This document shows, piece after piece, positions 1 to 12,118 of a stretch of DNA of 64,000 bases (its first letter is position 1; each line of letters starts with the position of its first letter). The notes under the pieces are model-generated. The model saw nothing but the letters and a program-made list of their open reading frames with translations. It had not been told where the DNA came from and ran no database searches. The DNA lies in NCBI GenBank assembly GCA_013400975.1, contig WBMZ01002653.1, positions 124,001-188,000 on the forward strand. Direction: 5' to 3'. Source of the stretch: Atrichornis clamosus. Taxonomy: Eukaryota; Chordata; Aves; Passeriformes; Menuridae. Both the position numbers and the translations under genes were made by a program.

Positions 1-1506
1 TGGTGTTACATTTTCTTTTGTCAGTCTCCTATTCTCTTGACAGCTTCTGTGATTTGCTTTCAGTGGGAGAATGTTAGCATTTAACCAGTAATTTGGTGTC
101 ATCTGAGGATTCTCTGATAGGAACAAGATATTTCCTTTTATACTGCACTAATATAATGGGAAAAAGTGCCCAGGAAAATGCCCAAGTTCTAGCTCACAAG
201 TGATGGTATTCTTATCGCTTCCATAGTGTAAGGTAGTTTTGTGTACTGTCAAGCGTACGGGCTGTCCTTGGGATGTTTATTTGTTGGGTTTGTTGGGTTC
301 TGCCCCCCTCCCCTTAGATTTTATATTTGAAACATCAGGAATCCTCTTCTTGTCAGCGAACTGTGTTCAGGTCAGACATCTGAAAACAGTTCTGGCACAC
401 AAACCTGTAACTTGGGTTTATGTTTGTGTTTACCTCCAGCAAAGCCAGGAGATAGTTGGTGTTAAGCGGTCTCTTTCTGCCTCTCTCTGTCTCTTTCTCT
501 CTTTCTCTCTCTCGCTGTCTCTCTCTCTTTCTCTCTCTCTCCCCTGTACCTTAGATGATAAGGACAGAGTTACAGTTCATGTTAATGCCCTTTGTAACAT
601 CATATTTGGGTTCTCTGAAGAGTGCAGGTAACCATAAAGGCACCAGAATGATGGTTCATACATACAGGTGTTCATTTGGACAGCCTCATCTGACTTGTTT
701 CACCCATAATTTTGTGATCATAATATGGAAAATAAAAAGTAATAGTGATAATTAAAATAAAACAAAATAAAACAGCCCCACAAAGACAACTCGAGACATT
801 CACAAATAACTAGAAAACTGTAAAACCTTTCTTCAAACCTTTGTCTTATTGTTTGCTGTGAAATGTAAATTTATGAACCTATGCGAGGGCTACAAAACCG
901 TGTAAAAATATATAATTGTGTGAATGGATCAATTATTTGGAATCCTGGATTAATAGTAGGGAGATAATTAGTTCTGGTCATAAATTAAAAAGAAAGCATA
1001 ACCATGATATCTATTATTTGCTAATGCAATAAATGTCAAATTGAGAAAGTTACACAATATGAAAAAATTTCGAGGAATATTATCATATACCTGAGATATA
1101 CTGCTCCTGTTTAATGTTTTAGAAGCCATTTTTATTATCCTCTTATAAAACAGCAGAAAAAATGTGCATCTGTTAAGGTTTATTTCATCTATCATTCTTG
1201 ATTCTGACTATACCCTTGTTCACTTCTTATATTGAAAAAACTGATTAATTACAGAACACATGGCAAATACTTATTAAGCTTTATTTTATTTTTTATTGCC
1301 TTTGCAACATTTGCTTTTTTGCTCTGGTTATAAAACCTCAAATCTTCTTTAGTTTGGAACTTGATATCTACCAATAAAAGGACAAAATGAAATACACACT
1401 ACCAAGGAATAAGGTTTATGTTATCTTGTGTTTTCTGAAAAATCGGACAACAGCAAATATTCAAGGCATCACTGAATTTCTAGGCTATGTAATTCACCAC
1501 TCACCA
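1..1506. other. Unique AT-rich DNA, no gene seen
   Basis: I see no exon-like frame, RNA gene or recognisable transposon here apart from the CT-rich microsatellite listed separately. The 130-codon frame at 239-631 runs straight through that microsatellite and ends in an SLSLSL run, so it is not evidence of a gene. Confidence 0.6.
470..543. repeat. CT-rich microsatellite
   Basis: About 70 bp of interrupted (CT)n, with ctct units broken by ctgt, cttt and ctcg. All pyrimidines on this strand are C or T except a few G. It is imperfect, so probably old and only moderately variable. Confidence 0.85.
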
Positions 1507-1572
1507 AGGAGTTGGACTCAATGATCCTTGTGGGTCCCTTCCAACTCAGAATACTCTGTGAAATTTGTGAAT
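1507..1572 (+). mobile_element. CR1: CR1 LINE, 3' tail fragment
   Basis: Only the last ~65 bp of a CR1 remain. They contain the diagnostic block 'gttggactcaatgatccttg', then 'gggtcccttccaactcagaa', and end in a decayed attctgtga-type tail. 5' truncation to a tail this short is usual for CR1, which is copied from its 3' end. Confidence 0.85.
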
Positions 1573-4500
1573 AATTCAATTGTAATCATTCTGAAGTGAT
1601 AGACAGAGAAAGTGACTGATCTATAAGTATGCTGGAAGATACAGTAGCTTTTGAAGCAAAGAATGTACATGGAAATGAATATTCTCATTGTAGGCAGACT
1701 AATGTATATTAATGTATATTCATGGACACTTCAAAACTTAAATACTTTTGATTTTTGGAAGTAGTTGCGTAAACTGTAGGATACAGTAGAAATGGAAACT
1801 ATTTAATATGCCCCAGAGAAGTATTGATGTGATATGGATGTTCATATACCATGGCACATGCTAGTTTAGTGTGTGCCTTTTAGAAAAAAAAAAGAAAAAG
1901 AAATTAGTTCAAAAGTATACATTTCTTTTATAGTCAATATAAGAGGTTGGCATCTGCAAATAGCCGGATAAAACAATTTGCTTGTATAGAGAATTATCTA
2001 GACTGAAGCTGCCAAAATTCGAAACAACTATAAAACCTGTATGCTTCTCATTTTATAACTGGCTTAATTATGTATTTTTTGTCACAAGGTTCACAGAGGT
2101 GTTTCTTTGGGTTTTTTTCCTAAGTATTTGGCATTTACAATCACACTTAGGACTGCTGGAAGTAATCCATTGTGTTGACTGTAGTGTTGACTTCATTAGT
2201 GTTACAATGAGCAAGCCAGATAATAATATACCTGACTAATTATGCCTGCAAATTATCATAAGCAGAAAATGGAAATTGCTTCCCAAAATCAAGCTCTAAG
2301 GAAAACATGGAGTATAGTATTTTCGTAACTGCTTCTCAGTATTGTATGTATTTGTTCTTTTGCTAATCCACAATGGTCAGAAAGGTATCTGTGAGAATCA
2401 GAGTACGCAGAACAGAATTTAAACACTGCCACAGTGTCTCAAACACCAAAGTTACTCAAAACAAAGCACCTAATGAAGAAAGAAAAACTATCAATCTACT
2501 AGAAACTGAAGAATATGTTAAGTGTTAGAAACAGAAGGAATTAAAATTCTGGTGCCTCATTCTCTTTTAGGCAGAACATGAGAACAGAAAATAGCGCAAT
2601 ATTAATCCATCCTTGTGACAAAGCTTCCAACATAAAGGGCAATGGGTACAAACTGATCTGTCCTTGCAATTGTCTTCTTGTAATTCCATGATCCTCTGTA
2701 GTTACTCGAGTACAAAGTCATACAAAGTATTAGTTTTCAAATCAAACTGCACTCTTGGCAGTATGTCCAGTTACCTGAAACTGCAGTCTCTATTTCACTA
2801 AAAACAGGCAAATAATGAGAGGCAATGTTCTGAGCCATTTGAATTCAGTCAACAGTAATGGATAGTTCATAGTTAAGTAAAGGACTGCCTTTAATTCTTG
2901 GGTATCTTTTGATTTTGGCGTTGATTTTTCCACAGAGGTTAAGTGCATGTCACATATATCTGGAAGCTTTGCTTAATTAGATGCTTTTGATTTGAGTACA
3001 AAGGAATTCTGAATGACACTATTTATGCTAATTCAGAAGTGTGGGATGTAGTGAACATTTAAAAATAGACTACATGACTATGTATCATAAGATTCGAGTT
3101 TCAAGGTTATTTCAATACACAATAAGATTTTTTCTGCTTAAACACCACTGTAAGAGAGGCCACACTACTCAGGTGAAGGCATGTCTCTGAAGTATCCCAG
3201 ATGATTAGATCTACCCAGGGCTACTTCCTCACCTACAACAGTTTCTAATGTCTTTGTGATATTATAAAAAAGGTTAAATATTAATCTTTAACTCTTAGAC
3301 TCTCTTGAAATAAATGAAATCCCTTTTTCAAATTTACCTTATTTCTGAAAACTCAGGATTACTAGGAAATATTAGTCAAGATTTTAATTTTCACCTTCTC
3401 AATGAATAAAGAGAAAAAAAACTATACTTAAAAAAAAATATTTTCAGAGAGGTTTAGCACATCATTTGGACAGTGTTGTGGTATTGACTGGCCTAAAAAA
3501 GAGATAAATACTAGCTAAAATGAAATATCAGGTATACCTCAAAAATTTCTTGATTCTCTCGTGTCAAAAGCAGCAAATGTGTGGTTTTTAATTTGAAATG
3601 TATTTAAAGCATTTCCTTTTTAAAAAAAGATAGATGTCATCTTATTTCCCCCCGCCCCCATGTAATAGATCTCCAGCATTGAGATATATACCACACCAGT
3701 GGGCAGATTTTTCAAAAAAAAAAAGCTCTTGATTTCACAAAGTTATTCAAATGTAGATAAGGGTAAATATGATAAACTAGATAAAATGTCTGAAAGAGTA
3801 AAGAGGAAAACCAGAAAATAGTATGAGGTATTTCAAACGGTTATAGAGTGTACTATAATACAAATTACAAATTTATCAAGTAGATACAATTGAAATGTTT
3901 ATTTAGAAATGCGAAGTCCAGTTCTTACTGGTCACCATTGTGTTATTGGATCTAACAGCACTTTCCTGCTCTTGCTTCAGATATATGACTTGGCTTTATC
4001 AAGGTAGTTCAAGATGTATTCCCCATCTCACTGCACACCACAGTCCCCTGCCCCATTCCCCCATCAATGGAAATGACAATTTCAGGTATTATTTTTGAGA
4101 ATCAGATCTGTCTACTGATACTGAAATTATATGTCTAATAAGTAAAGCATTTTAACAATTTTATTATTAAAATTCAGGGACATGCTTTTATCAAGCATGT
4201 TAGGACTTCCATCATGTTTGGGTAAGGTACCTCTTTGAATGCACCAAATATTCTCTTTTAAGCAGAATCCCCTTGCCACTTTCATGACTTTCCTGCTATC
4301 CACAGAACTGGAACATTTGAGCTAAACCTACATATTTTAAGATCTACATATTTAAAACCCACCTATTTTCAGTTCTTGTATGCTTTGTCTTCTTTCATTA
4401 ACTGATGGTCAGTTAATTGGAAACTATGCAGAGCTGGAGATTTTCAATGACTCCCTGGTAAATCAACTACCTTGTTTTTTTAAATTTTAGCTTTACATTG

Positions 4501-4746
4501 TTATCCTATTTCAAAAAAGAGAGCATTTAACTAGGTAATTTTTTTCTTCAGGGCTGGGGTTTTTCACTTAAATGTGTAATTCCCTTACAGCTAAGCTTCA
4601 AATGCACTCTTGACTTGAAACATAAATAAAATTGTCTGCACTTTTCCAGACACATTAATCCTACTGTAGTAATTATGTGTGTGTGAATTGTTAGAGAGGC
4701 ACTCACAGTCTCATGGACAAACTGTTTGTTAAAAGTCAAAACTAAT
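1573..4746. other. Unique AT-rich DNA, no gene seen
   Basis: No supported gene or repeat. Short poly-A and poly-T runs occur (for example near 1886, 3410 and 3715). A slightly GC-richer patch lies near 4020-4065 but has no recognisable content. Confidence 0.55.
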
Positions 4747-4947
4747 TTATTGGGATCTTGGCAAAGGATAACACTCATATGGGAAATCTATCCTCTTGAA
4801 CAGCATGACCAATTGATGTTTGATGGCAATGGGGGTCTCCACTGCAATAATCACTGCAGTGGCATCTTCAGCTGGATTGGATAAAATTTCAGCTACTCCA
4901 TGGTCCTGCATGACCACGCCAGCATAAGAATAACCCACTGCTATCAA
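4747..4947 (-). other. Unexplained 66-codon open frame, possibly a coding relic
   Basis: This minus-strand frame reads through a protein-like composition (GYSYAGVVMQDHGVAEIL, then SNPAEDATAVIIAVETPIAI, then KHQLVMLFKRIDFPYE). It begins at a TTG after an in-frame TAA and ends at TAA. I do not recognise the family. The upstream flank has no pyrimidine tract before an AG, and I see no clear GT donor, so it is not a convincing exon. It could be a piece of an old pseudogene or transposon, or chance. The composition is less biased than that of the surrounding chance frames, which is the only reason to list it. Confidence 0.2.
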
Positions 4948-5129
4948 TTACATTATCTACATACAAAACATTGCTCAAATATCTCTATGTACAAAATTCT
5001 GTTCTCCATTATCTTTTTTGTATCTGCTCTTTACAAATATTTGTTCTATGTACAGTTTGATCAGTTCTGCAGCAGGAACTGTCTGAGGGTTCTTGGGATA
5101 ATTCACATGGGATATTAATCAGCACATTT

Positions 5130-6408
5130 AAGGATAACATGATTTTAGAGCAGTCTTGGAGAACCAGAGAGGTCCCAGCTGACTGGAAGCTGATGAATAT
5201 TATCCCAATTTTCAAGAAAAGAAAGAAGGAGGACCCCAGAAACTACAGGCTTGTCAGTCTCTCTTCAGTGCTGGTAACATTGTGGAAAAAATTATTCTGT
5301 GAAATACTGAAAAATACCTGAAGGACAACAAAATCATGAGTCACAGCCAGTGTGGTCTCATAAGGGGGAAGTCCTGCTTGATGAGCCTGATTTCCTTCTA
5401 TGACAGGGTAACCCACTTAGCTGATTCTATGAAAGTCAGTAGACTTTGGACTTCACCAAAGCTTTTGATACTGTCTCTTACAGTATCTGTCTGGACAAAA
5501 TGTACAGCACACAGCTGGATAACTGTGTTACACAATAGGTGAGCAATCCGCTCACAAGTCAGGCACAAACAGTTACAGTGAATGGGGTGACATCAGGCCA
5601 TTATCCAGTACGAGTGGGGTACTGCAGGGTTCTGTCCTCGGCCCAGTGCTCTTTAACATCTTCATTAATGAATTGGATGCATGATTTGAAGAAATATTAA
5701 GTATGCCAACAACACTAAACTGGGAGGAGCTGTCAACTCCCTTAAATCAGAGAGACCCTAAAGAGAGACGGCAACAGCTTAGAGAGATGGACAATCACCA
5801 GCCATATGAAGTTCAACAAGGGAGACTGTTGGATTCTGCACCTGGGACAGGGCAACCCTGGTTCTGTGTATAGGCTAGGGAAAAAGAGGTTGCAGAGCAG
5901 AACTGCAGAAAGGGACCTGTGGGTCCTGGTTGACAGCAAGTTGAACATGAGTCAGCAGTGCCTTGGCAGCCAGGAGGGCCAACCCTGTCCTGGGGTGCAT
6001 CAGGCACAGCATCACCAGCCGGGCAAGGGAGGGGATTGTCCCGCTCTGCTCTGCACTGGGGCGGCCTCACCTCGAGTGCTGGGGGCAGTTGTTGGGCACC
6101 ACAATATAAAAAGACATTAAGCTATACAGAGCATCCAAAGGAGGGGATAGTGAAGGGCCTTGAGGGGAAGCCGTATCAGGAGCGGCTGAGGTCACTTGGT
6201 CTGTTCAATCTGGAGAAGAGGAGATTGAAACCTCATCACAGTCTACAAATTCTTCATGAGAGGAAGAGGAGCGGCAGACACTGATCTCTTCTCTGTGGTG
6301 ACCAATGAGAGAACATGAAGGAATATCCTAAAGTTAGGGGAGATTTGGGTTGGAGGTTTGGGTTAGATATTAGAAAAACGTTCTTCATCCAGAGCGGGGT
6401 TGAGCACT
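5130..6408 (+). mobile_element. CR1: CR1 LINE, 5' portion (outer element of a nest)
   Basis: This is a 5'-truncated CR1 that starts inside the reverse-transcriptase (RT) domain. Decayed RT blocks can be read in shifting frames: PADWKLMNIIPIFKKRKKED and NYRLVSLSS at ~5180-5265, then SQCGLIRGKSCLMSLISFYD at ~5342-5404. Next come the strand-turn region ('gtactgcagggttctgtcct' at 5621-5640) and the C-terminal SLGLFNLEKRR block near 6190-6230. Stops and frameshifts break every frame, so it is dead. At ~6408 it is cut by a minus-strand CR1 and resumes at 8748. Confidence 0.9.
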
Positions 6409-7115
6409 GCAATCACAAAATCACAGAATTAATTAGGCTGGAAAAGACCTCTGAGATCATTGAGTCCAACCTATGACCTACCACCTCCTCATCAACTAAA
6501 TCATGTCACTCAGTGCCAAATACAGTCTGGTTTTAAATACATCCAGGGACAGTGACTCCACCACCTCCCTGGGCAGACAATTCCAGTGCTCAGTCACTCT
6601 TTCAGTGAAGAATTTTTTTCTGATGTCTAATCTAAACTTCCCCTGGTACAGCTTAAGACTGTGCCCTCTCATTCTGCCAGTGGTTGTCTGGGAGAAGAGA
6701 TCGACCCCCACCTGGCTATCACCACCTTTCAGGCAGTTGTAGAGAGAGATAAGGTCTCCTCTGAGCCTCCTTTTTTCCAGGCTAAACAAGCCCAGCTCAC
6801 TCAGCCATTCTTCATAGGGCTTGTGTTCCAGGCCCTTCACCACCCGTGTTGCCCTCCTCTGGACATGTTCTAAGTGTCTCAATGTCCTTCTTAAACTGAG
6901 GGGCCCAGAACTGGACACAGCACTCGAGGTGTGGCCTCACCTGTGCCGAGTACAGGGGAAGAATGACTTCCCCAGTCCTGCTGGCCACATTATTCCTGGC
7001 ACACGCCAGAATGCCATTGGCTTTCTTGGCCACCTGGGCACATTGCTGGCTCATGTTCAGTTGGCTGTCGATCAGTACCCCCAGGTCCTTTCTGCCTGGT
7101 CACTTGCCAGCCACT
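6409..7115 (-). mobile_element. CR1: CR1 LINE, 3' portion (middle element of the nest)
   Basis: This is the 3' half of a minus-strand CR1. Its 3' end lies at the left ('aatcacaaaatcacagaatt') and the sequence reads leftwards from the RT C-terminus. A 140-codon frame at 6496-6918 preserves the C-terminal region ([60 protein letters not shown]). A second frame at 6812-7054 carries the preceding block ([20 protein letters not shown]), showing a frameshift between them. The element continues at 7779 beyond an LTR insertion. A 5-bp word, gcaat, is found at 6409-6413 and again at 8748-8752, at the two outer junctions. It may be a short target duplication, though CR1 often makes none. Confidence 0.92.
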
Positions 7116-7345
7116 TGTGGAGGCTGGTGGGCTTCTGAGTCAAGAGACTCAACGAATTCAGTGATGGGACAGTCCCTAGGACCCTTCCCAAGGTTAGGGT
7201 GAGAGAAAAGGCTTCCCCCAGGATGCTTTGCCCCATTATGTTAATGTACCCTGGGTCTATTTATTTAATTGTCCCGTTGGTATCCCCGCCCCTTTCTCCC
7301 TATTATATCCCCCTTGCCAGAATCTTCTCCCTGCCCAGCTCCCTC

Positions 7346-7443
7346 ATTGGCCCTTGCCCCATTGTCCCTCCCTCCGAGCATCCTTATTGGCTCCCTTACC
7401 CTAACCCCGCCTATGTACCACCCCTGTGCCCTCAGACCATTGG
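7346..7443 (+). promoter_or_regulatory. Array of three inverted CCAAT boxes in LTR copy 1
   Basis: ATTGG occurs at 7346-7350, 7386-7390 and 7439-7443, each within a C-rich context, upstream of the TATA-like motif. ATTGG is the reverse of CCAAT, the NF-Y binding site. The same orientation relative to the LTR recurs in copy 2 (16695-16852), which suggests these are real U3 promoter elements. Whether they still function is unknown. Confidence 0.5.
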
Positions 7444-7534
7444 CCCCTGACACTTTCCCGCCCACATACTTAAACCCTGACCTTCAGCCATTTTGTTGTT
7501 CTTTGTCTCTGGACTCTTTCGAGCATGGGCCTCC

Positions 7535-7540
7535 AATAAA
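7535..7540 (+). promoter_or_regulatory. LTR poly(A) signal AATAAA
   Basis: AATAAA lies in a 'ccaataaacccct' context. The same context marks copy 3 (24141-24146), and the complement marks copy 2 (16603-16608). Confidence 0.7.
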
Positions 7541-7778
7541 CCCCTCGGAACTCCAAACGAAGAGCCCCTCCCACCTCTTTGTCTCTGTGAGCTAGCTGGT
7601 TTGTGTGTGTGCATGGCTGCCTGCAGACACCTAGCAGGGTGTGTCTGGTGCAGGTGAAGGGATTTGCGAATCCCGCAGGAGCGGCTCAACAAGGGACACT
7701 TCCTAGAAGGTCGCAGCGCCTGATACTCATACCCCCACACCTTCCAGCCCTTTATTGAAAGGCGCAGCAACAACCACT

Positions 7779-8747
7779 CTGTGCCCTATAGAGCTGTAGA
7801 GGGTTGTTGTGGCCGAAGTGCAGGACTTGGCACTTGGACTTGTTAAACTTCATGTTGTTGGACTCGGCCCATAGATCCAGCCTATCTCGGTCCCTCTGCA
7901 GAGCCCTCCTGCCCTCCAAATGACCAACACATGCTCCCAGCTTGGTGTCATCAGCAAACTTACTGATGGAGGACTCAATCCCCTCATCCAGATCATCAGT
8001 GAAGGTATTAAACAGGACTGGGCCCAGCACTGATCCCTGGGGGACACCACTGGTGACTGGCCGCCAGCTGGATGCAGCACCGTTCACCACCACTCTCTGG
8101 GCTCGGCTGTCCAGCCAGTTCTGAACTCAGCCAAGAGTGCACCTGTCCAATCCAAGCTCTCCCAGCCTTTCCAGGAGGATACTGTGTGAGACGGTGTCAA
8201 AGCCTTTGCTGAAGGCCAAGTATATAACAGCCACAGCCTTCCCCACGTCCACCAAGGGGTCACGTGGTCATAAAAGGAGATCAGGTTGATCAAGCACGAC
8301 CTGCCCCTCCTAAATACATGCTGTGGTGGCTCTGATCCCCCGGCCATTCTGTCGGTGCCATGTGATGGCACTCAAGATGATCTGTGCCATAATCTTGCCG
8401 GGCACCGAGGTCAGGCTGACAGGCCTGTAGTTTCCCGGATCCTCCTTCTGGCCCTTCTTGTGGATGGGTGTCACATTGGCCAGCTTCCAGTCATCTGGGA
8501 CCTCCCCAGTGAGCCAGACTGATGGTAAATGAAGGAGACTGGCTTGGCGAGCTCATCTGCCAGCTCCCTCAGCACCCTAGGGTGGATCCCATCTGGCCCC
8601 ATATATATGTGAGCATCTAAGTGGCTCAGCAGGTCTCTGACTGCTTCCTCCTGGATAACAGGGAGGCTATTCTGTTCCCTGACACCATCTACCAACCCAG
8701 GAGGGCAGTTGTCCTGAGGACAACCTGTCCTTCTCTGAAAAATTAAG
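7779..8747 (-). mobile_element. CR1: CR1 LINE, 5' portion (middle element of the nest)
   Basis: This continues the minus-strand CR1 that begins at 6409. Reading leftwards from 8747, it contains the start of the RT domain (GPDGIHPRVLRELADELAKP at ~8535-8600), the [20 protein letters not shown] block, and the catalytic FADD box in [11 protein letters not shown] (~7940-7975). Frames are broken between these blocks. Without the LTR the element is about 1.67 kb, so it is a 5'-truncated copy of the ~4.5-kb CR1. Confidence 0.92.
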
Positions 8748-8932
8748 GCAATATGATCCTCAGGGAAGTGATTACAGCACCAATCCTGTCCAAGTTCAGG
8801 AAGCATTTGCACAATGCTCTCAGGCACAAAGTGTGACTCTACCATGGCCTGCACAGGGCCAGGAGTAGGGCTCAATGATCCTGAGGGGTACCTTCAAACT
8901 CACCATATTCTATGATTCTATGATTTTAACAT
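8748..8932 (+). mobile_element. CR1: CR1 LINE, 3' end of the outer element
   Basis: The plus-strand CR1 interrupted at 6408 resumes here with 'cctcagggaagtgattacag'. It passes through 'gttcaggaagcatttgcaca' and the tail block 'gggctcaatgatcctgaggg', and ends in attctatgattctatg. The two parts are collinear with no overlap, confirming insertion of the minus CR1 into it. Confidence 0.88.
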
Positions 8933-11369
8933 TTGACAACACACATCAGGACCTGCCTGGGAGAATTGCTAGAACTATCCAAAATTCCCACCTGGAGAAC
9001 TTCTGTAAAATCAGATAGATGCCTGATGGTGAAGGTGGCAAGTTGTGCAGTCATTCACCTGGTGCTTTGTCTCCAATAAATTATCTCACATATGCTGATG
9101 GCTGGATGGGGAGTTCCTGAGCCACCTGGGAATTAACACCACCAACCTGATGTCCATCCACATCATAGTTATAACTAAAGGACAGGCTGGAATTTCAGCT
9201 TGTATGACACTAATAACTAAGATTCTTAGCATTTGCCACATAATTTATCAATGAAAATGCTTTGGCACATGTAAGGTTAAAAAATAAATATATAAATCCA
9301 AGGAAAATATGATTGAAGTAAGAATAGACCATGATTATGTTGGGTTTTTTATTCTGTAGAAGAGTAGGATTTCCTTATCACTGGCAAGCAGGGTCGGTAT
9401 ATATATGTAAGTGTAGAAAATCTCAAAACATGCATGCAGATTTGAACAGTACTTCCAGTTCTCTCTATCTTGTATTATAAAACAACACTCCCAGAAAATC
9501 TGTTGTGTAGGCTAACATTTTTCTTCATCCTTGTCATGATGGATTTTTTTTGTTGTTGTTCATGCTTTTTGGCATCTGAGCATGAAATACAGCATACATG
9601 ATGTGTTGCTAAAGACAGTCTTTGGGAGGATGGGAATGGACAACTAAGCATTTCTTAGTAATAAAAGTAAGAATATTTTGTCTTATTTTTTGACTGTCTG
9701 TTCTACTGAGATTTAGTTTTGCTGACATACTTTTACATTAATTTTCACTATAGCAGAACAAGGCTATTGTATTATTGCATTTATTTATAACATTTTTATG
9801 CATACAATATAGTGAGCACTTAACAATAACTTATTCGAGATCCAATAAAACTGAGCCCTGTTACATTTGTTCAGTCAAATTTGTTGATTTTCCCCCCCTT
9901 CCTTCATTTGCTTTTTTTCTGGCTTTTATTTATTTACTTGGCACAATCCTTGTCTGCTTAGAGATTTGTGTGGATAAAATAAAAACCCACATTGCTGTCA
10001 TTGGTTTATTCTCATTCCATCTTGACAACAACTGTAGAAAATCCAGCTAGAGGGCAAAGGATTTTAAGCATACAGTGCCTCTTTCCTTTATCTACCACCA
10101 GCTATGTAAATTAAAAAAACCAAACAAAACACAAAAGAAATCAAATTATTTTCTACCTTCTCAGAGCATTGTTTCCTAAGGCAATGGCACTTTTACTCCC
10201 TGTGGACTGCCCTTTTATACAGCCTTCATGCTTCTTTGCGTGCAATCTTTATATTCTCCTTCCAATCCCTCTCCTTTCCTGTTTTCTTGGCTATAATTTC
10301 CAGGACAGAGAAAATCTTTATGTTGCTGTCCTTAGACCATTTCAACTTTATGTCTGATTTCAAAATTTCCAAAATTTTATCAAGCATTTCTTTCTTTCAT
10401 TTTCACAGTAATTTTATAAACATTTTACGGATGTATTTCCAGTTTATAGCTCTCTGCAGCTGTGTGTTTCCCCTGGGACCCTTTCACCTCATGGCATCTC
10501 TCTAATTTTGTTCTCTTAATTATATTTTAGCATGCAAAAACAATGGGAGATAGTCTCCTCAGATGTTAGACAAAACCTGCCACAGATCTTACTAAAATTT
10601 CCTGCCAATAATGACTTTGCTGATAAGCCTCCTAATTACTGAGACAGTAGGCTGTTTCATAACATGTGTAGAAAATTGTAACAGCCTGATTAAGATACTG
10701 ACAGTGTTACAGTGCTGCCTGCATCCATTACGGAGGCTGGACAAGCCACCTAAGTGGCTGATGAGTAAGTCCATTATCAGAAGACTTCATGCTTTTTTCA
10801 AGGGCAAAAATATATGTCACTCAAAGATTATTCCTTTCAGGGTGAAGTTCCATGCAAATTCGTGCCTATGAATCCCACACACCAGAGCAGCTCAGTTAAA
10901 ATTTCCTTATTTGGGAAAATACTTTATTCTCTTCACCAGATAAGTTCTGTTAACTGTTCTAGAGAAGCACAAGGATCATAGCTCAATTGATCCTTTTATG
11001 TCCACCTCAGAGCACCCAAACCATTTAAATATGACTCAACCTCCTAATTTCTACATTAAGTACCAAATATCTTGGAGAGTGATTGCATTGCAGAAGGCAG
11101 AGGACTGCCAAAGTGGTTGTTTTTGTAATTAATCCTTATGGAAACAAAATGCTGTGATTTGAAATTTTGATCAGTCTAAGAAATAAATGAACTTTAAAAA
11201 GGAAAATTTTATTATTAATAAAATGTAGGCATGCCACATATGTAATGCAATTAGTCGGAGTTAATTTATAGTGAATATGACGAGATACTTCTTCAATAAG
11301 TGTAGTTTCACACTCAATTATTTAACATAAAAAAGACTATACCTGACTTGCTTAATTAAGAAGCTGCAT
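8933..11369. other. Unique AT-rich DNA, no gene seen
   Basis: No supported gene. The first ~230 bp (8933-9160) are slightly richer in GC and contain a CCAATAAA motif near 9073, which could be the remains of an old LTR, but I cannot assign a family. The rest is AT-rich and unremarkable. Open frames of 60-91 codons (for example 9775-10050) show no domain. Confidence 0.5.
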
Positions 11370-11912
11370 AATCATAGAATTAAAGACTGATTTGGGTAGA
11401 AAGGGACCTTAATGATCATCTGTTCCTCTCCATCCCCTGCCATGGGCAAGGACATCTTCTACTGTATCAGGTTGCTCAGGGCCCCATCCAACTTGGCCTT
11501 GAACACTGCCAGGGATGGGGCATCCACAGCTTCTTTGGGCAAACTCTTCTAGTGCCTAACTGCCCTGTGAATAAAGAATTTCTTCCTAAAAACTAATTTA
11601 AATATCTACTCTCAGTTTAAAACTGCTCCCCTTTGTTCTATCACTATCTGCTCATGTAACAAGTCACTCTTCCTCTTTTTTTTAAGCCCCCTTTAAGTAC
11701 TGGAAGGCTGCAATAAGGTCTCCCCAGAGCCTTCTCTTCTTCAGGCTGAACAATCCCAGCTCTCTCAGCCTGTCTTTGTAGGAGAGGTGCTCCAGCCCTC
11801 GAATAATCTTCATGGCCCTCCTCTGGACCTACTCTAACAGGTCCATATCTTTCCTATGCGGAGGACTCCAGACCCAGAGGCAGTACTTCAGGTGGAGCCT
11901 CACAATGTCTGC
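11370..11912 (-). mobile_element. CR1: CR1 LINE, 5'-truncated
   Basis: The left end shows the reversed CR1 tail (atcatagaatt...aaagggacctta). It is followed by the antisense of the RT C-terminal region: 'cttgaacactgccagggatg', 'taaggtctccccagagcctt', 'gctctctcagcctgtctttg', 'catggccctcctctggacct'. Several indels break the frame. About 540 bp survive. Confidence 0.92.
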
Positions 11913-12118
11913 GATTAAGACTCCTGAGTTCAAATTTGATCTGTTAAAAACCTCCATTTACATTATTTCCATGTAGAGAAGCATAAGCACTGATTCTGGT
12001 CATTTTCACTAGAAAAAAAAGAATGCTTTCTGTTTGACAGTTGGCAATATGAAGAGAGTTTGGCAATTTGAGGAAGGATGTTCACTTGTATGACTTTTGC
12101 TAAAGCACACCTGAGGAT

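Larger units (their letters stand above)
7116..7772 (+). mobile_element. Solo LTR of an endogenous retrovirus, 657 bp (LTR family A, copy 1)
   Basis: The element starts tgtgg and ends caaca (TGT...ACA). It is flanked by gccact (7110-7115) and accact (7773-7778), a 6-bp target-site duplication with one mismatch. Removing it rejoins the two halves of a minus-strand CR1 exactly. It carries several inverted CCAAT boxes, a weak TATA-like TACTTAAA (~7467-7474) and a poly(A) signal AATAAA at 7535-7540. There is no gag, pol or env beside it, so it is a solo LTR left by recombination between two LTRs. A 6-bp duplication is typical of alpha/beta-retrovirus-like (ERVK-type) proviruses; the class is inferred from that. 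Confidence 0.92.

Noticed and set aside
239..631. 130-codon frame, longest near the left end
   Set aside because: Half of it is the CT microsatellite (SLSLSL); no domain or splice context.
7199..7595. Proline-rich frames of 83-108 codons
   Set aside because: They lie wholly inside the solo LTR, whose C-rich U3 is naturally low in stops; LTRs of this type do not encode protein there.
8471..8875. 134-codon minus frame as a gene
   Set aside because: It is the RT region of the minus CR1 running across the junction into the antisense of the outer CR1; a transposon fragment, not a host gene.
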